DNA from: Ceratothoa steindachneri
Taxonomy: Eukaryota > Arthropoda > Malacostraca > Isopoda > Cymothoidae
Reading direction: 5' to 3'
DNA: 64,000 nucleotides
NCBI GenBank assembly: GCA_963969495.1
Contig: OZ018323.1
Location: 72,636,920 to 72,700,919 of the forward strand
The notes under the pieces were generated by a model, which saw only the letters and a list, made by a program, of their open reading frames with translations, was not told the DNA's origin and made no database searches. Of this stretch, positions 11,261 through 21,640 are shown piece after piece; the first letter of the stretch is position 1; each line of letters opens with the position of its first letter. Both the position numbers and the translations under genes were made by a program.

Positions 11261-13924
11261 TATAAATTTCATTATCAGGTCGTGGATCCTTCCCGTATCA
11301 TAGAAAGATTTGTGCTGACTAACTAACAGTAATATATCATATTTGGTCCGTCTGTTAAAAAGTGTTTGCTTGCACTCCCTCTCTCGGTATAATATGCTCA
11401 CACAAGACTTTCATACGTATCATTAAATTGTGGATTTACCGCAAATGCGTAAGCGACATTCAATCTAAACCGAAAAGTGATGAAGGTTGATATGTCAGAC
11501 TTGTTTAAAGATAACGTTTGAAAGAATGCCAAAACTCTCACTTTGTCAGAGTAGGGATTTATTTGTTTATTACACATCTTAATTATCGTGTGAACTGTAA
11601 TCTAAAGTCCTTCTATTTCATTATGGCTACGCCATTGTTAACTTCACTCATTTTAATAGTCATCTTCAACCGTACAGTTATTGAATCATTTAAGAGTTTC
11701 TTGGATTATATGGATTTCACTTATAGTGTAAAGAGTTAGTAGATCAGAAGATTCAAGACAAATCGACGAAACACAATTATCAGGCCAACGCAAATACAAT
11801 TGAGAGGCTATTTTGATATGAAGTTAGTGATTCTAAGAGTTATGAGGAGGTTAAGCACCGGGAAGTTTTTATGCATCGTGCAACTGTCGTACCTATGGCT
11901 GATGATTATGTTGATTGTAACGGTGGGTGTTACTAGTTCATGTGGTGGTATAGGTTACTGGTATGTGTGTGCGTGGTCGGTAATTATAAGTTCGTGAATT
12001 GAAGAGTCCTCGTTGTTATTGAGATGGAAGGGTGACAAGGACTTTCGGCAGTAGGCCTACTTTACGCCTCTGTTGAAATGGCTCTGACTCCTTATAAATC
12101 CTTACGAGGGTTATGCGTTAGGCTGGGCTTACCAAAGGTGTCCCGGTAATCGGGGTAAGTAAAGGACTTTGAAAGGACGCGTACGAGAAAATATAACTTT
12201 ATTTTTGAATTGTCCTACTAAAGGGGCAAACGGAAACGGCTTGAGTTCTTTGCTGTCAATGTGTAGTCTTACTGTTTTACCTGATGTATCGAGTTAAAAA
12301 GTGCCAGTACTGAGGCGAGAGAACGGGTTTCTGTGACGCTACTAAGGGAATGAATTGAGTTAATGAATCAGCAATAATAAATCTTCTGAATAATGAGAGT
12401 ATCTCTCTATATATATATTTATGTTTCTTCTCCAAGGTCCGTGATCTTTACTTGTCCGTGGGGCGGACCAAGTGATCTAGTTTTTTCGCTATTTCCACCC
12501 CTATGGCGGAGTTTCCGACAGGTTTTTGTACCTGTTGTGCCTGCATATTTATCATAGATATAGCTTTATTATAGAGAATCGCTTGTTGCAGGTCTTTGTT
12601 AAATTTCTCTGGTCAGAGCCTATATTTATTCAGCTGCTGATAAATGTTCCCAACACGCGTATGTTGGTTTGTGTGCGATTCACATATTTCTTCAATTAGT
12701 CGCCTTTGATATATTTTTATTTTCGTGGGTTTCCGCGTGACTTTAACGACCGCTTGCCTCAGATCTATTTGTACTGCTTAACATATATATATATATATAT
12801 AGTTTTATTTCCTAATTCTCTTTGGTTCTTTATTTATTAGGCTTTATTTATTTATTTCCTTAAGTTACACACATAGCAATTTTTAGGAATTAATAAATCC
12901 ACGGAGCGTACATTTGTGGAGTTTCCAGCTGGCCCTATTAAATCCTGCAATTTGCTGCTAGAGGGCTACCTATTTTATAGAGCAAACCCTACATACCTAA
13001 ACAAGCAATTTACGTAAATGGCTTGATGCATAAATAAATAACTTAAAGAAGAAAAGGCTCATTCTTGTGCAAATAAAAATCTCATTTAAACTACTTCGTT
13101 TGAAATGCTAAGAAACGAAGAACGGGATCTGTTAGTAACTTTCTTAAATTATTTCGAAATGTATGTATATGCAGGTCAATACATAATTTAAGATTTTCGA
13201 GTTAATTTATATAAACTTTTGTCTTTCTTTTTAATAGAAATTTTATATAAATATATCGTGTTTTATTATATGTATGAATATCCTTAAAAATATGTTTGAC
13301 TTTAGCAATTCATAAGATTTGATGTTAAAATTTGTTTATATTTAATTAGAATTGCTTCTGATAGTTTTACGTTTTGTTCTTTGTTAGATCTGCAAATAAT
13401 TTTAAATTGGTAACATATGTATTTGATATATGTGGTTTAGTCCACGTGCATTTCTTAAATGTTCTTAATTGTTTTAGGTTTAAAGCTGTTTGTTTGCTAT
13501 GTTTATTATTATATTTGTGTTATATCAGAGATATGAATATATAAATCCTTAGGAGGGAAGATAAGGTGATATACAAGGTGGTTGTCATTTGGAAAATTGG
13601 GATGAAAGATCGCTGCTTGTTTAAGAGCATTTAATATTTTTCTATCTCGATTTTAGGAAAGAAAGCGTTGTTTCATAATATTCCTTAGCGATTTGTATCT
13701 CTACAACAATGTTTTTTCGAGATTTTAGGATTTAATATTTAATGAATTTCTGGATAGTTTGTGGTTTAGTATCTTATATTTTGTTGTTCTTTTTAATATT
13801 CCTCGATTATTTGGATACTTTTTTCTCTATTTTTATCAAAAAAAGCCAGGTAAAATATGACTTGGAAATGATCTAACCGAGAAATGAGCTACGATTGGAC
13901 AATGGAGATTATTTTATAGCCGAG
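11261..13924. other. AT-rich DNA without recognised gene
   Basis: No assignable coding sequence. A 65-codon hydrophobic frame (11800-11997 plus) has no support beyond length. A short (TA)n tract lies at 12782-12801. An imperfect hairpin at 12443-12477 pairs ACTTGTCCG with CGGACCAAGT inside flanking GATC copies. Confidence 0.5.
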
Positions 13925-13928
13925 ACGT

Positions 13929-14672
13929 TGTGGTGGGGCGAATGTGAGTGTGTGTAAAAGGGCCATTCTCCCACCCCTTTTCTCAGTACCCTCTCCCTCC
14001 CTCTGTAAGAATGTGTGTGAATGGGAATGGGTTTGTTTTTTTTGTTTATTTTATGTATAAAAATGATTACCATGTTTTTTTTCTTTCTTTCCAGGCCTCA
14101 TATTCTGGAAAGATAGGACTTAGTTTCGTATATCCTTATATTACAAACAAAGCGTTATATCCTGGAAAGCTATATTATCATTAATAAATAAAGGCCATTA
14201 GTATAGCTTAATGAAGGAGGGCTTATAATAGCCACGTAAGCTTTTTTTTAAAGTCATTATCTTCCATCAAGCGCAGAGGCGCCACACTTGTAAGTCCTAG
14301 GCATTTTGCTCGCTCGAGTGGCAGGTGGCTGGACATCTTCCCATCCTCTTTGTATAAAGTGAGGCCTTGATTGTTGTGTATATATTGACTGTTGTAGTCA
14401 GGATTTTTTGGGGGTTGTTTGATTTTTTATGTTTATTAGGATAGATTAAATAGTATTCATATATATAGGATTTTCTTTTTGTATTTTTGGCCAAAAAGTA
14501 AGATCTCCAATATAATCGCCCCCTCTCTATTGTAGATATTTTGTAAATTTTTTTGTAAGTAAAGGGACTGTATATACAATCCGTTTCATTCTCCTTCGAT
14601 TTCTCACGTCCGGATAGTGTAGGAAGCGGGTTGGATCGATTGGGGGTTAGTTTAGATTTTCGGCCCGCTACA
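13929..14672 (+). repeat. Left LTR (744 bp)
   Basis: Direct copy of 21913-22656; I found no difference when comparing them base by base. It starts TGT and ends ACA. A TATAAA lies at 14353-14358 and AATAAA motifs near 14183-14190, but their order does not fit a simple promoter-then-polyadenylation layout, so I do not assign U3, R and U5. A strong pyrimidine tract followed by CAG (14071-14094) and GTAAGT motifs (14290-14295, 14555-14560) resemble splice sites. Confidence 0.95.
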
Positions 14673-14674
14673 TT

Positions 14675-14692
14675 TGGCGCCCGAATAGGGAC
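14675..14692 (+). other. Primer binding site, tRNA-Lys type
   Basis: TGGCGCCCGAATAGGGAC begins two bases after the left LTR. It starts with the TGG complement of a tRNA CCA end and differs by one base from the well-known primer site for tRNA-Lys (UUU). Minus-strand DNA synthesis would be primed here. Confidence 0.9.
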
Positions 14693-14810
14693 GTGAGACT
14701 TCGAAACTGGGAGCGTGACTGGATTGGATTGCAGTCCATACCCAATTAGTGTGACAAGTAGTTTGATTGATTTTTCCCTTCTCCTATCTTTTTTTACTAA
14801 CTTGGGAACA

Positions 14811-16526
14811 ATGGCTGTAGCAGAAACGTTGAATGAAGAAGTAGTGCGATTGAGACTGGAGTTGAGAAAGAAAGAAGAGGAGTGTGAAATGTTACGGGGA
14901 ATGATGGAGGGAATGGAGAATAAAATATAAGGGATGAATGAAAAGACTGATAGGATGAAGAAGGAAATGGGAGACCGACAGGATCAGACGGACCGACGGA
15001 TGCAGGACCTGTATGACATGATGAAGGGGTCAGGACCGGCCCTAGGACCCTCGACCTTGACCCCTGCTCCGACTGAAGGGAATAAGACTAATGGGATCAA
15101 TGGGAGTGTGTGCGAGTCTAGAGAGGATAGGGTGATTATGAGTGATAGGAAGGACGGAGAATGGAAGAGAGTTGAATGCAAGAGAAGAAGGAAGAGTGGT
15201 GCAAAGGGGAAGGATAGGAAGGTAAGAGGCAAGAGTGTGGACTCATTGTACTCGGATGAAGGAGAGAGTGATGGTATGATTGATATGAGTGAGAGTGAAG
15301 GCAGCTCAAGTGAGAGTGAAGTGAATGTGGGAAAGGGTATTTTGATAAGGGAAGTGCCAAAGATAGATAGATTTAGGTTACATGGTGGGAAAAGTGTGGA
15401 AGAATTCTTCGGGGAATTTGAGCGATATTGTAAGCTCAAGTACCCGGAGAATAAGGGATACTGGATGAATGTTTTGGGGGAATGTTTGGAGGGAAAAGTA
15501 TTGGAGTTTTTCCGCGTGATTACAAGTGTGGGGGAACCAAGGTACGATGTGGTGAAGAAGCGGATGATTGGACAGGTGAAACGAATGAAAGAGAGTGTGA
15601 AGTATAAAAGGGTAAATGAATTTGAGAAGGCTCGAATGGGGAAGAGTGAAAGTGTGAATATGTATGCACATAGGCTTGAGAGTATGGCAAGAACGAGGTA
15701 TGGTGATGATGATGTAAATGAATGTAAACCACTCATGAGGAAGTTTTTGGACACGATCCCACGAAAGGTGAGTGAATGGCTGGGTGGAAAGAGAAAGGAG
15801 AGAGTGAGACTGACAGGTGAACGGTTGATGTGGGAGGATGTGTTGGAACTGTTAGAAGATGGACGATTTGATGATGAAAGCGATCTAGAAGAGGATGGAT
15901 GGTACAGTGTGAATGTTGGGGGTAAGAAGCCCAGGAGCTTTCATCCACCCCAGCAGTTTGTCAGCTACAGGGATGCCCTGAAGGCTGCACCAGCTGGAGT
16001 GATGTCAAACTTCCTGGGCCGGCAGAATGGATGGGCAAATGGAGGGTGGTCGAATGGAAGGGGGCAGATGAATTTCAAGCGTGGGAACGGATATATGAGA
16101 GAGAAACCGAGGTATGTCCCAGCAAATGAGAGACCGAATGGTGTGAGAAAGATTGTGGAATGTCGTCGGTGTGGAAGGAAAGGTCATATGTTGGCAGAAT
16201 GTAGGTGGACATCTGGTGCGTGTTTTGGGTGTGGTAAGAAAGGGCATATGATAAAGGATTGCCAGGAAAGTGTGAAAGAGTGCTTCAAGTGTAAAGAAAT
16301 AGGCCATTTGAAGAAAGATTGTCCGAGGTTGAATGGTGGAGCAACTGGTGGGGAAAGTATGAAATATGCATGTGGTAATTGTGGAAAGGCTGGTCATTAT
16401 GCAAGGATGTGTCGTGACCAGAGGAATGTATGTAGCTATTGTGCGATGGAAGGACATTCAAGTGAAAAGTGTTGGATTAGACTGAGAGCGCAAGGTGTGA
16501 ATGGAAAGTCTGAAGCGGGAAACTGA
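14811..16526 (+). CDS. gag: Gag, with in-frame stop after codon 39
   Basis: The ATG at 14811 has a favourable context (ACAATGG) and opens a Glu/Lys/Arg-rich helical region. TAA at 14928-14930 interrupts it, and the same frame resumes at ATG 14934, three bases after the stop, running 530 codons to TGA 16524-16526. Coiled-coil character continues across the stop, so both parts probably belonged to one protein. Residues (numbered from 14934) about 145-310 hold a capsid-like helical domain typical of Gag. Residues 410-513 hold five CX2CX4HX4C zinc knuckles, the nucleocapsid part that binds RNA. Gag would form the intracellular particle. Translation could start at 14934 or use reinitiation or stop readthrough; alternatively this copy carries a disabling mutation. 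Confidence 0.85.
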
Positions 16527-16558
16527 ATGGTAAGAGGGTACCTGCTGAAGTATCCTCT
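16517..16558 (+). promoter_or_regulatory. Programmed -1 ribosomal frameshift signal
   Basis: The heptamer GGGAAAC (16517-16523) sits in the gag frame as G_GGA_AAC, a canonical X_XXY_YYZ slippery site. The gag stop TGA follows directly at 16524-16526. After a 9-base spacer, AGAGGGTA (16533-16540) can pair with TATCCTCT (16551-16558) with one G-U pair, giving an 8-bp stem and 10-base loop. Pol is open in the -1 frame from 16514, so a slip here would produce a Gag-Pol fusion. No clear pseudoknot partner for the loop was found. Confidence 0.85.
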
Positions 16559-16564
16559 GGGTGC

Positions 16565-19500
16565 ATGAGTGTGAGTAATGTGTTGGTAAGTCTGTCTAGT
16601 GTGAAAGTGCTGTCTGGTAGGAAGTATGAGTGTCTGAGTGTGAAGGTGGAGTTGAATGGAATTGAGTGTTTGGCTTTAATAGATTCTGGATGCAAGGCGA
16701 GCTTGGTGTATAAAGATGTGTATGACAAGTTTAGCGAGAAAGCCCTCCTGTCTGAGTGCAAGGGTAGTTTAGTAGGTATTGGTAATAGGAGAGTGCCTGT
16801 GATTGGAATGATAAGGTCACCTGTTCGAATGCATGGTATGATGATGAATGAATGTGAATTTTCTGTGATTGATAAGGTGAGTAGTGAGTATGGTGTGATT
16901 TTGGGCTATGATTTTATGAAAATGAATCGTATGGTTGTGCATCCTGCGAGTGATCAGATTGAGAGAAAGATTGGTAAAAATGGGGTGTATAAGTTGTATG
17001 TAGGTAAAGATGGTAGCGTTTTGAGGAGTGTGTTTACTGGTATTGAGGTGACTGCTATGGAGAGTGTAAGGCTTGTGAAGGGTGAAAGGGTGTCTGTTAG
17101 AGTGAGTTGGAGTAAGGATGTTAGTTTGAATGTGAGTGAGAACACTGTGATATTGGATGGAAAGGATGCGTGTTATAAGGTAAGGCGTGTTGCTTGTGTG
17201 TTTGATGGCTTGATGAGAATGAATGATCCTTTTGTATGTGTGCAGGCAGACCCCAGTGTGAAAGGGCAGGTGAGGGGAATCCAAGTCGGAGATGTACTGG
17301 GCCACCTCTCCACTGTCAATGAGGTAGGTATGGATGATAGTACGGATATCAGGGTGAATGTTGCGAATGAAAAGACATGTGAATGGATGTATAATGAGGT
17401 GAAGGACATGGTGAAATTGGATGGATGTTTGACTGAGTATGAAAGGGAGGATGTGTATCGAATGATATTTGAGCGAAAGGGAGCCCTCAGTAAGGGTGAT
17501 CTGGATTTCGGGGTTGCAAAGCTCCCGGAATTCAAGATTGTCCTGAAGGAGGACTCCCCAATCTATCAGCGGCCGAGGCATTTCCCACGTCCGGTTGCTG
17601 AAGAGATTGAGGAGCAGTGTTTGGAATTGGAGCAATTGGGGGTGATTGAGGAGAGTGAGAGTGCATGGAATAGTCCAATTGTACCTGTACGTAAGCCGGA
17701 TGGAAGATTGCGTCTGTGTGTGGATTATCGAAAGGTGAATGAAAGGACTGTGAAAGAAAGGTTTCCGATGTGTGTGGTATCTGAGTGTGTATATAGTATG
17801 CATGGGATGGAGTGGTTTACGAAGCTGGATCTGGTACGGGGGTATTACCAGATGCCCATTGCTGAGGAGAGCCGGCCAGTAACTGCCTTCTCTTCCTCAA
17901 AGAGGCATTACCAGTTCCGGAACCTCAGCTTTGGGTTGGCTAATGCTCCCGGAGCCTTCCAGCGGGCAATGAATGTTGTGTTGAGTAAGTTTGCGAGTAA
18001 GAATGTGATTGCGTTTATAGATGATATTTTGATTATGACTGAGACTTTTGAGGAGCATATGAGATTGGTGAATGATGTGTTGAGAACGTTGGAGAGTGTT
18101 GGTGTGAAGGTGAAAGTGGCGAAGTGTGAATGGTTTGCGAAAGAAGTGGAATTCCTTGGGCATATGGTGAGTGAGAATGGATTGCGTAAATCATCGAAGT
18201 ATGTTGAGAAGGTGCGAATGTTTCCTAAACCGGTGACTGTGAAGCAACTGAAGTCATTTTTGGGTTTGATTGAGTTCCAGCGAAAGTTTATACGTGATTG
18301 TTCTGGTGTGAGTAAGCCTCTGACTGAGTGGATGGGCAAGAAAGGTAGTACGGTTGTCAAGTGGAATGATAAGATGAATGAGGCGTATGAGAGACTGAAG
18401 GAGGCAGCGGCTGAAGATGTTGAATTAGCTTACCCAGATTATAGTGTAAATGCTAAAATGCTTGAATTGTATACAGATGCGAGTGGGTATTGTATGGGAG
18501 GTTTTCTGATGCAAGAGCAGCGTTTGAATGGAGAGAATGTCAGGCGAATAATTGGGTATGTATCCAAGGCTATGAATGTTGCAGAACGAAAGTATTCGAC
18601 TGTGGAACGAGAGCTGGCTGCGATAAGATATTGTTTGAAAGTGTTGCGTCCATTTTTGTATGGTGTGAGGTTTGTGATAAAAACCGATCATCAACCTCTT
18701 GTGTATCTGCAGCGTATGAAGTGGGCTGATAGTAGGATTGCAAGGACTTTGGAAGATTTGAGTGACTTTGACTATGTGATTGAGTATGTGCCTGGTGAAC
18801 GGAATGGAGTGGCTGATTTGATGTCAAGGTATCCTGGTACGAATGATGAAAATGTGTGTGGAGTGAGTGATCCTGAGTATTTGCCAAAAGGAATTATGAA
18901 TGGAAAAGAGAGTAAGGGTGGTGGTGATTTCTTGTTTGAGAGTGTATGGAATGGTTTGCAAGATTTGAAGAGTAATGGAGTAGATGTGAGAGTGCCCGAT
19001 AGTGTAGATGATTTAAGGAAGGAGGTAATGAATGAAGTGTGTAGTAAGCCTGAAAGCATTGGTATGGCAAAGGTGCGGAACTTCATGAAAGAATTGAGAG
19101 CGATGTGTATGCAAGGGGTCCCGCCATTTCAGGAAGTGTTGATTGTAGTGAGTCGTTTGTATGGAGTGATTGTTTATGTGCACTTTGGTGGTGAGAGGCC
19201 GATTGTGTACAAGGATGAGAAGATGAAGGGTTTGAATCCTAATGTGGTACATCTGCAATGTTTGAGCGGTGTGCACTACAATTGGGTAATTGAAAAGTGT
19301 TCATATATAAGAGAGAAGAATGATTGTCTGGATGAAGATGAGTGTGTGTTGAGTGATGATATGGGAGTTGATGACAGTGTGGATATCAGTGCTGATGTTG
19401 GTGTGCTTGTTCCTTCTGTGTATTGCGAACATGGTGGACCTGATATGATGGAAGCGAGAGTGAAAGTTAGTGAAAGGTTGTTCTGTGGTTTGATTGATAC

Positions 19501-21640
19501 TGGAGCGCAAGTGTCTTTAGTGAATGAGAATATTCTGAGTAAGTATGAAGAGTTTAGATGTTGCGAGCATAAACCTGTGAAGTTACGGATAAGTGGATTA
19601 GGGAATGGCATGATAGGGGCATGGGAACAGGTTAGTCTGAAAGTGAGTTTGGGTGATGGTGTGAATGTGAAGCATGACTTTGTGATTCTGAAAGGTGTGC
19701 AAATGCCTTGTTGTTTCTTGCTTGGTGTAGACTTTATGAGATTGAATGATTTGTCTTTGGATGCTGATAAGGATCGTCTTATGAAAGGTGAATGTGAGGT
19801 GATGAGGTTGAATGAGTGTGCAAAGAATGTTGTCAAGTTTTGCGGTATGATTGAGTTGGTCATGTTTGATGAGAATGAGATTTTAAGTGATGATGATATT
19901 CTAGAGATGCAAGAGATGTGTCCTTTTGTTAGTGAGTTGAAGAGGTGTGTAATGATGCGTGTTGATTTGAATGAATGGCCAGAGTGTTTAAGTGATTTTA
20001 AAAGGTATGCTAAGGATTTTGTTGTTTGTATGGATGTTGTATATTTTGTGAGGCATGTGAAGGGTGGTGATGATATGTATGTACCTGTGATGTCCTTAGT
20101 TGGTATGATTGGTCTGGTGAAGGTTGTGCATGATAATTATGGGCATATGGGTAAGTTTAAGCTGTGGGAGTGTATGAAGGAACGTGTGTTCCATCCGTTT
20201 CTGAGAACTGTTGTGAATGATGTTGCAACTACGTGTGAAAGGTGTCAGAAGCGAAAGGTGCAAGGTGTGCAAGTGAAACCACCGATGTTGAAAGTTGATG
20301 CGAAAGAACCGTTTGAATTGGTAGTGATTGATTGTGTGTCTTTGCCGCGTACGAGTGCTGGGAATATTAGTATGGTTGTGATGGTTGACCATAAAAGTAA
20401 GTTTGTGTATGCAGCGCCTGTGAGAGATAAAAGGAGTGTGACTGTTGCGCGTGTGGTTGAGCAGTTGTTTTTTCCTATGTGTGTATGGAAGCCTAGAAGA
20501 TGTCTGAGTGATAATGGGCCTGAATCTGTAGGGGAAGTGTTTGAGCAAATGTTGAGAGAGAATGGTGTGGAGCATGTGAGAACAACTCCGTATGTACCGT
20601 CTTCAAATGGATTGGCTGAACGGACTATAAGAACCTTGTGTGAGATGTTGAGAATGATGAGTACGACAGTGAATGACTGGGATGTGTGTCTGGGGAGAGT
20701 GTTGTGGGCGTATAATTCAACTGTGCATAGTGCAACTGGAATGTCCCCATGTCAGTTTGTGATGAATTTTGAAAGGCGAGTGAAAGATAGGTTTCGTTTG
20801 AGTGAAAGTGAGCAGAGTGTATGGCGTGAGGCGCATGAAAGGTTCCGTTCATTTGAATTAGGTACAAAAGTATTGAAGGTGAAAGAAGTGAAGGGTAGGT
20901 TGAATGTATCAAAGATGAGTGAGAAGTTTGATGGACCTTATAGAGTTGTGAGGGTTTGGGAAAATGGAGTGACGTATGTTTTGGAGAGTTTGAATGACGG
21001 CATGACTGAGAGAGTGCGGGCTCATCAGAGTCAGTTAAGGAGATGGAGAGAACCTCCTGACTACCTGGTGAGCCATCCAGTGTATGGACTGTGTAGAGAG
21101 AGAGGTAAAGTGCATGATGATGAGATTGAATGTGATAGTATGGATCTGTCTGGGAAAGAGCTAGTCTTAGTCTCGAGGAGTAGAAAGCGTACAAAGAAGG
21201 GTGAAACGAAGAATGCAAGTACGAATGAAAGTAAGTCTGAGCAGAGTGTTTCTGGTATGGGGGATCTTGAAAGGGAGATTGAGTTTTTGCGTAAACAGGT
21301 GAGTGATTTGGCTGGTATAAGTAGACGAGTGAGTGAGCTGCCTGTGCCTGATTTTTCTGGTTTTGGGAACAGTATGAATGATAGTGTGTTTGGGCAGAAT
21401 GAACCTAGTGTGGCTGATTTTTCGGGTTTTATGAATGGTAATAGTAGGGGTGAGTTTGATGTAGTGAATGATGAAGTGGCTGATTTTTCAGGTTTCTGGT
21501 GGGAACCAGTCGAAGGGGTTTCTGGTATGCCTGTTGAGAATACAGGGGATGTGAATGACCTGTCTGTTTCGCAAGAATGTACCTTGAGTTGGATGAGAGC
21601 TGTGAGTGAGGAGCTGATGAATGAGGGGAAGGAAGAGTGA
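16565..21640 (+). CDS. pol: Pol polyprotein with OTU-like domain and second protease-like domain
   Basis: The first ATG is at 16565, but the frame is open from 16514 and is probably expressed by -1 frameshifting from gag. Residues are numbered from 16565. Protease 1: LIDSG with Asp40 and ILGYDF at 112-117. Reverse transcriptase (about 315-530): Asp422 in KLDLVRGYYQ and FIDD with Asp486/487. RNase H (about 630-760): Asp638, Glu683, Asp708. OTU-like region 780-910: GGGDFLFESV aligns with the family's catalytic Cys motif but has Phe789 in place of Cys; His904 is in GVHYN. Protease-like domain 2 (about 960-1060): IDTGA with Asp978 and LLGVDF at 1052-1057. Integrase: zinc ligands His1189, His1194, Cys1224, Cys1227 and catalytic Asp1256, Asp1316, Glu1352 (D-35-E). 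Tail: coiled coil about 1570-1594, then DFSGF at 1596, 1618 and 1640. All core catalytic residues are present. The ends of the two inserted domains are estimates. Confidence 0.92.
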   Translation: MSVSNVLVSLSSVKVLSGRKYECLSVKVELNGIECLALIDSGCKASLVYKDVYDKFSEKALLSECKGSLVGIGNRRVPVIGMIRSPVRMHGMMMNECEFSVIDKVSSEYGVILGYDFMKMNRMVVHPASDQIERKIGKNGVYKLYVGKDGSVLRSVFTGIEVTAMESVRLVKGERVSVRVSWSKDVSLNVSENTVILDGKDACYKVRRVACVFDGLMRMNDPFVCVQADPSVKGQVRGIQVGDVLGHLSTVNEVGMDDSTDIRVNVANEKTCEWMYNEVKDMVKLDGCLTEYEREDVYRMIFERKGALSKGDLDFGVAKLPEFKIVLKEDSPIYQRPRHFPRPVAEEIEEQCLELEQLGVIEESESAWNSPIVPVRKPDGRLRLCVDYRKVNERTVKERFPMCVVSECVYSMHGMEWFTKLDLVRGYYQMPIAEESRPVTAFSSSKRHYQFRNLSFGLANAPGAFQRAMNVVLSKFASKNVIAFIDDILIMTETFEEHMRLVNDVLRTLESVGVKVKVAKCEWFAKEVEFLGHMVSENGLRKSSKYVEKVRMFPKPVTVKQLKSFLGLIEFQRKFIRDCSGVSKPLTEWMGKKGSTVVKWNDKMNEAYERLKEAAAEDVELAYPDYSVNAKMLELYTDASGYCMGGFLMQEQRLNGENVRRIIGYVSKAMNVAERKYSTVERELAAIRYCLKVLRPFLYGVRFVIKTDHQPLVYLQRMKWADSRIARTLEDLSDFDYVIEYVPGERNGVADLMSRYPGTNDENVCGVSDPEYLPKGIMNGKESKGGGDFLFESVWNGLQDLKSNGVDVRVPDSVDDLRKEVMNEVCSKPESIGMAKVRNFMKELRAMCMQGVPPFQEVLIVVSRLYGVIVYVHFGGERPIVYKDEKMKGLNPNVVHLQCLSGVHYNWVIEKCSYIREKNDCLDEDECVLSDDMGVDDSVDISADVGVLVPSVYCEHGGPDMMEARVKVSERLFCGLIDTGAQVSLVNENILSKYEEFRCCEHKPVKLRISGLGNGMIGAWEQVSLKVSLGDGVNVKHDFVILKGVQMPCCFLLGVDFMRLNDLSLDADKDRLMKGECEVMRLNECAKNVVKFCGMIELVMFDENEILSDDDILEMQEMCPFVSELKRCVMMRVDLNEWPECLSDFKRYAKDFVVCMDVVYFVRHVKGGDDMYVPVMSLVGMIGLVKVVHDNYGHMGKFKLWECMKERVFHPFLRTVVNDVATTCERCQKRKVQGVQVKPPMLKVDAKEPFELVVIDCVSLPRTSAGNISMVVMVDHKSKFVYAAPVRDKRSVTVARVVEQLFFPMCVWKPRRCLSDNGPESVGEVFEQMLRENGVEHVRTTPYVPSSNGLAERTIRTLCEMLRMMSTTVNDWDVCLGRVLWAYNSTVHSATGMSPCQFVMNFERRVKDRFRLSESEQSVWREAHERFRSFELGTKVLKVKEVKGRLNVSKMSEKFDGPYRVVRVWENGVTYVLESLNDGMTERVRAHQSQLRRWREPPDYLVSHPVYGLCRERGKVHDDEIECDSMDLSGKELVLVSRSRKRTKKGETKNASTNESKSEQSVSGMGDLEREIEFLRKQVSDLAGISRRVSELPVPDFSGFGNSMNDSVFGQNEPSVADFSGFMNGNSRGEFDVVNDEVADFSGFWWEPVEGVSGMPVENTGDVNDLSVSQECTLSWMRAVSEELMNEGKEE

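Noticed and set aside
11800..11997. 65-codon hydrophobic frame as a membrane protein
   Set aside because: Short, isolated, no conserved motif; hydrophobic peptides are expected by chance from T-rich DNA.
12443..12477. GC-containing hairpin as a structured RNA or terminator
   Set aside because: Imperfect stem, no flanking gene, no known RNA family recognised.
13948..14184. 78-codon frame in each LTR as a gene
   Set aside because: It appears in both LTRs only because they are identical; it has no domain and covers regulatory sequence.
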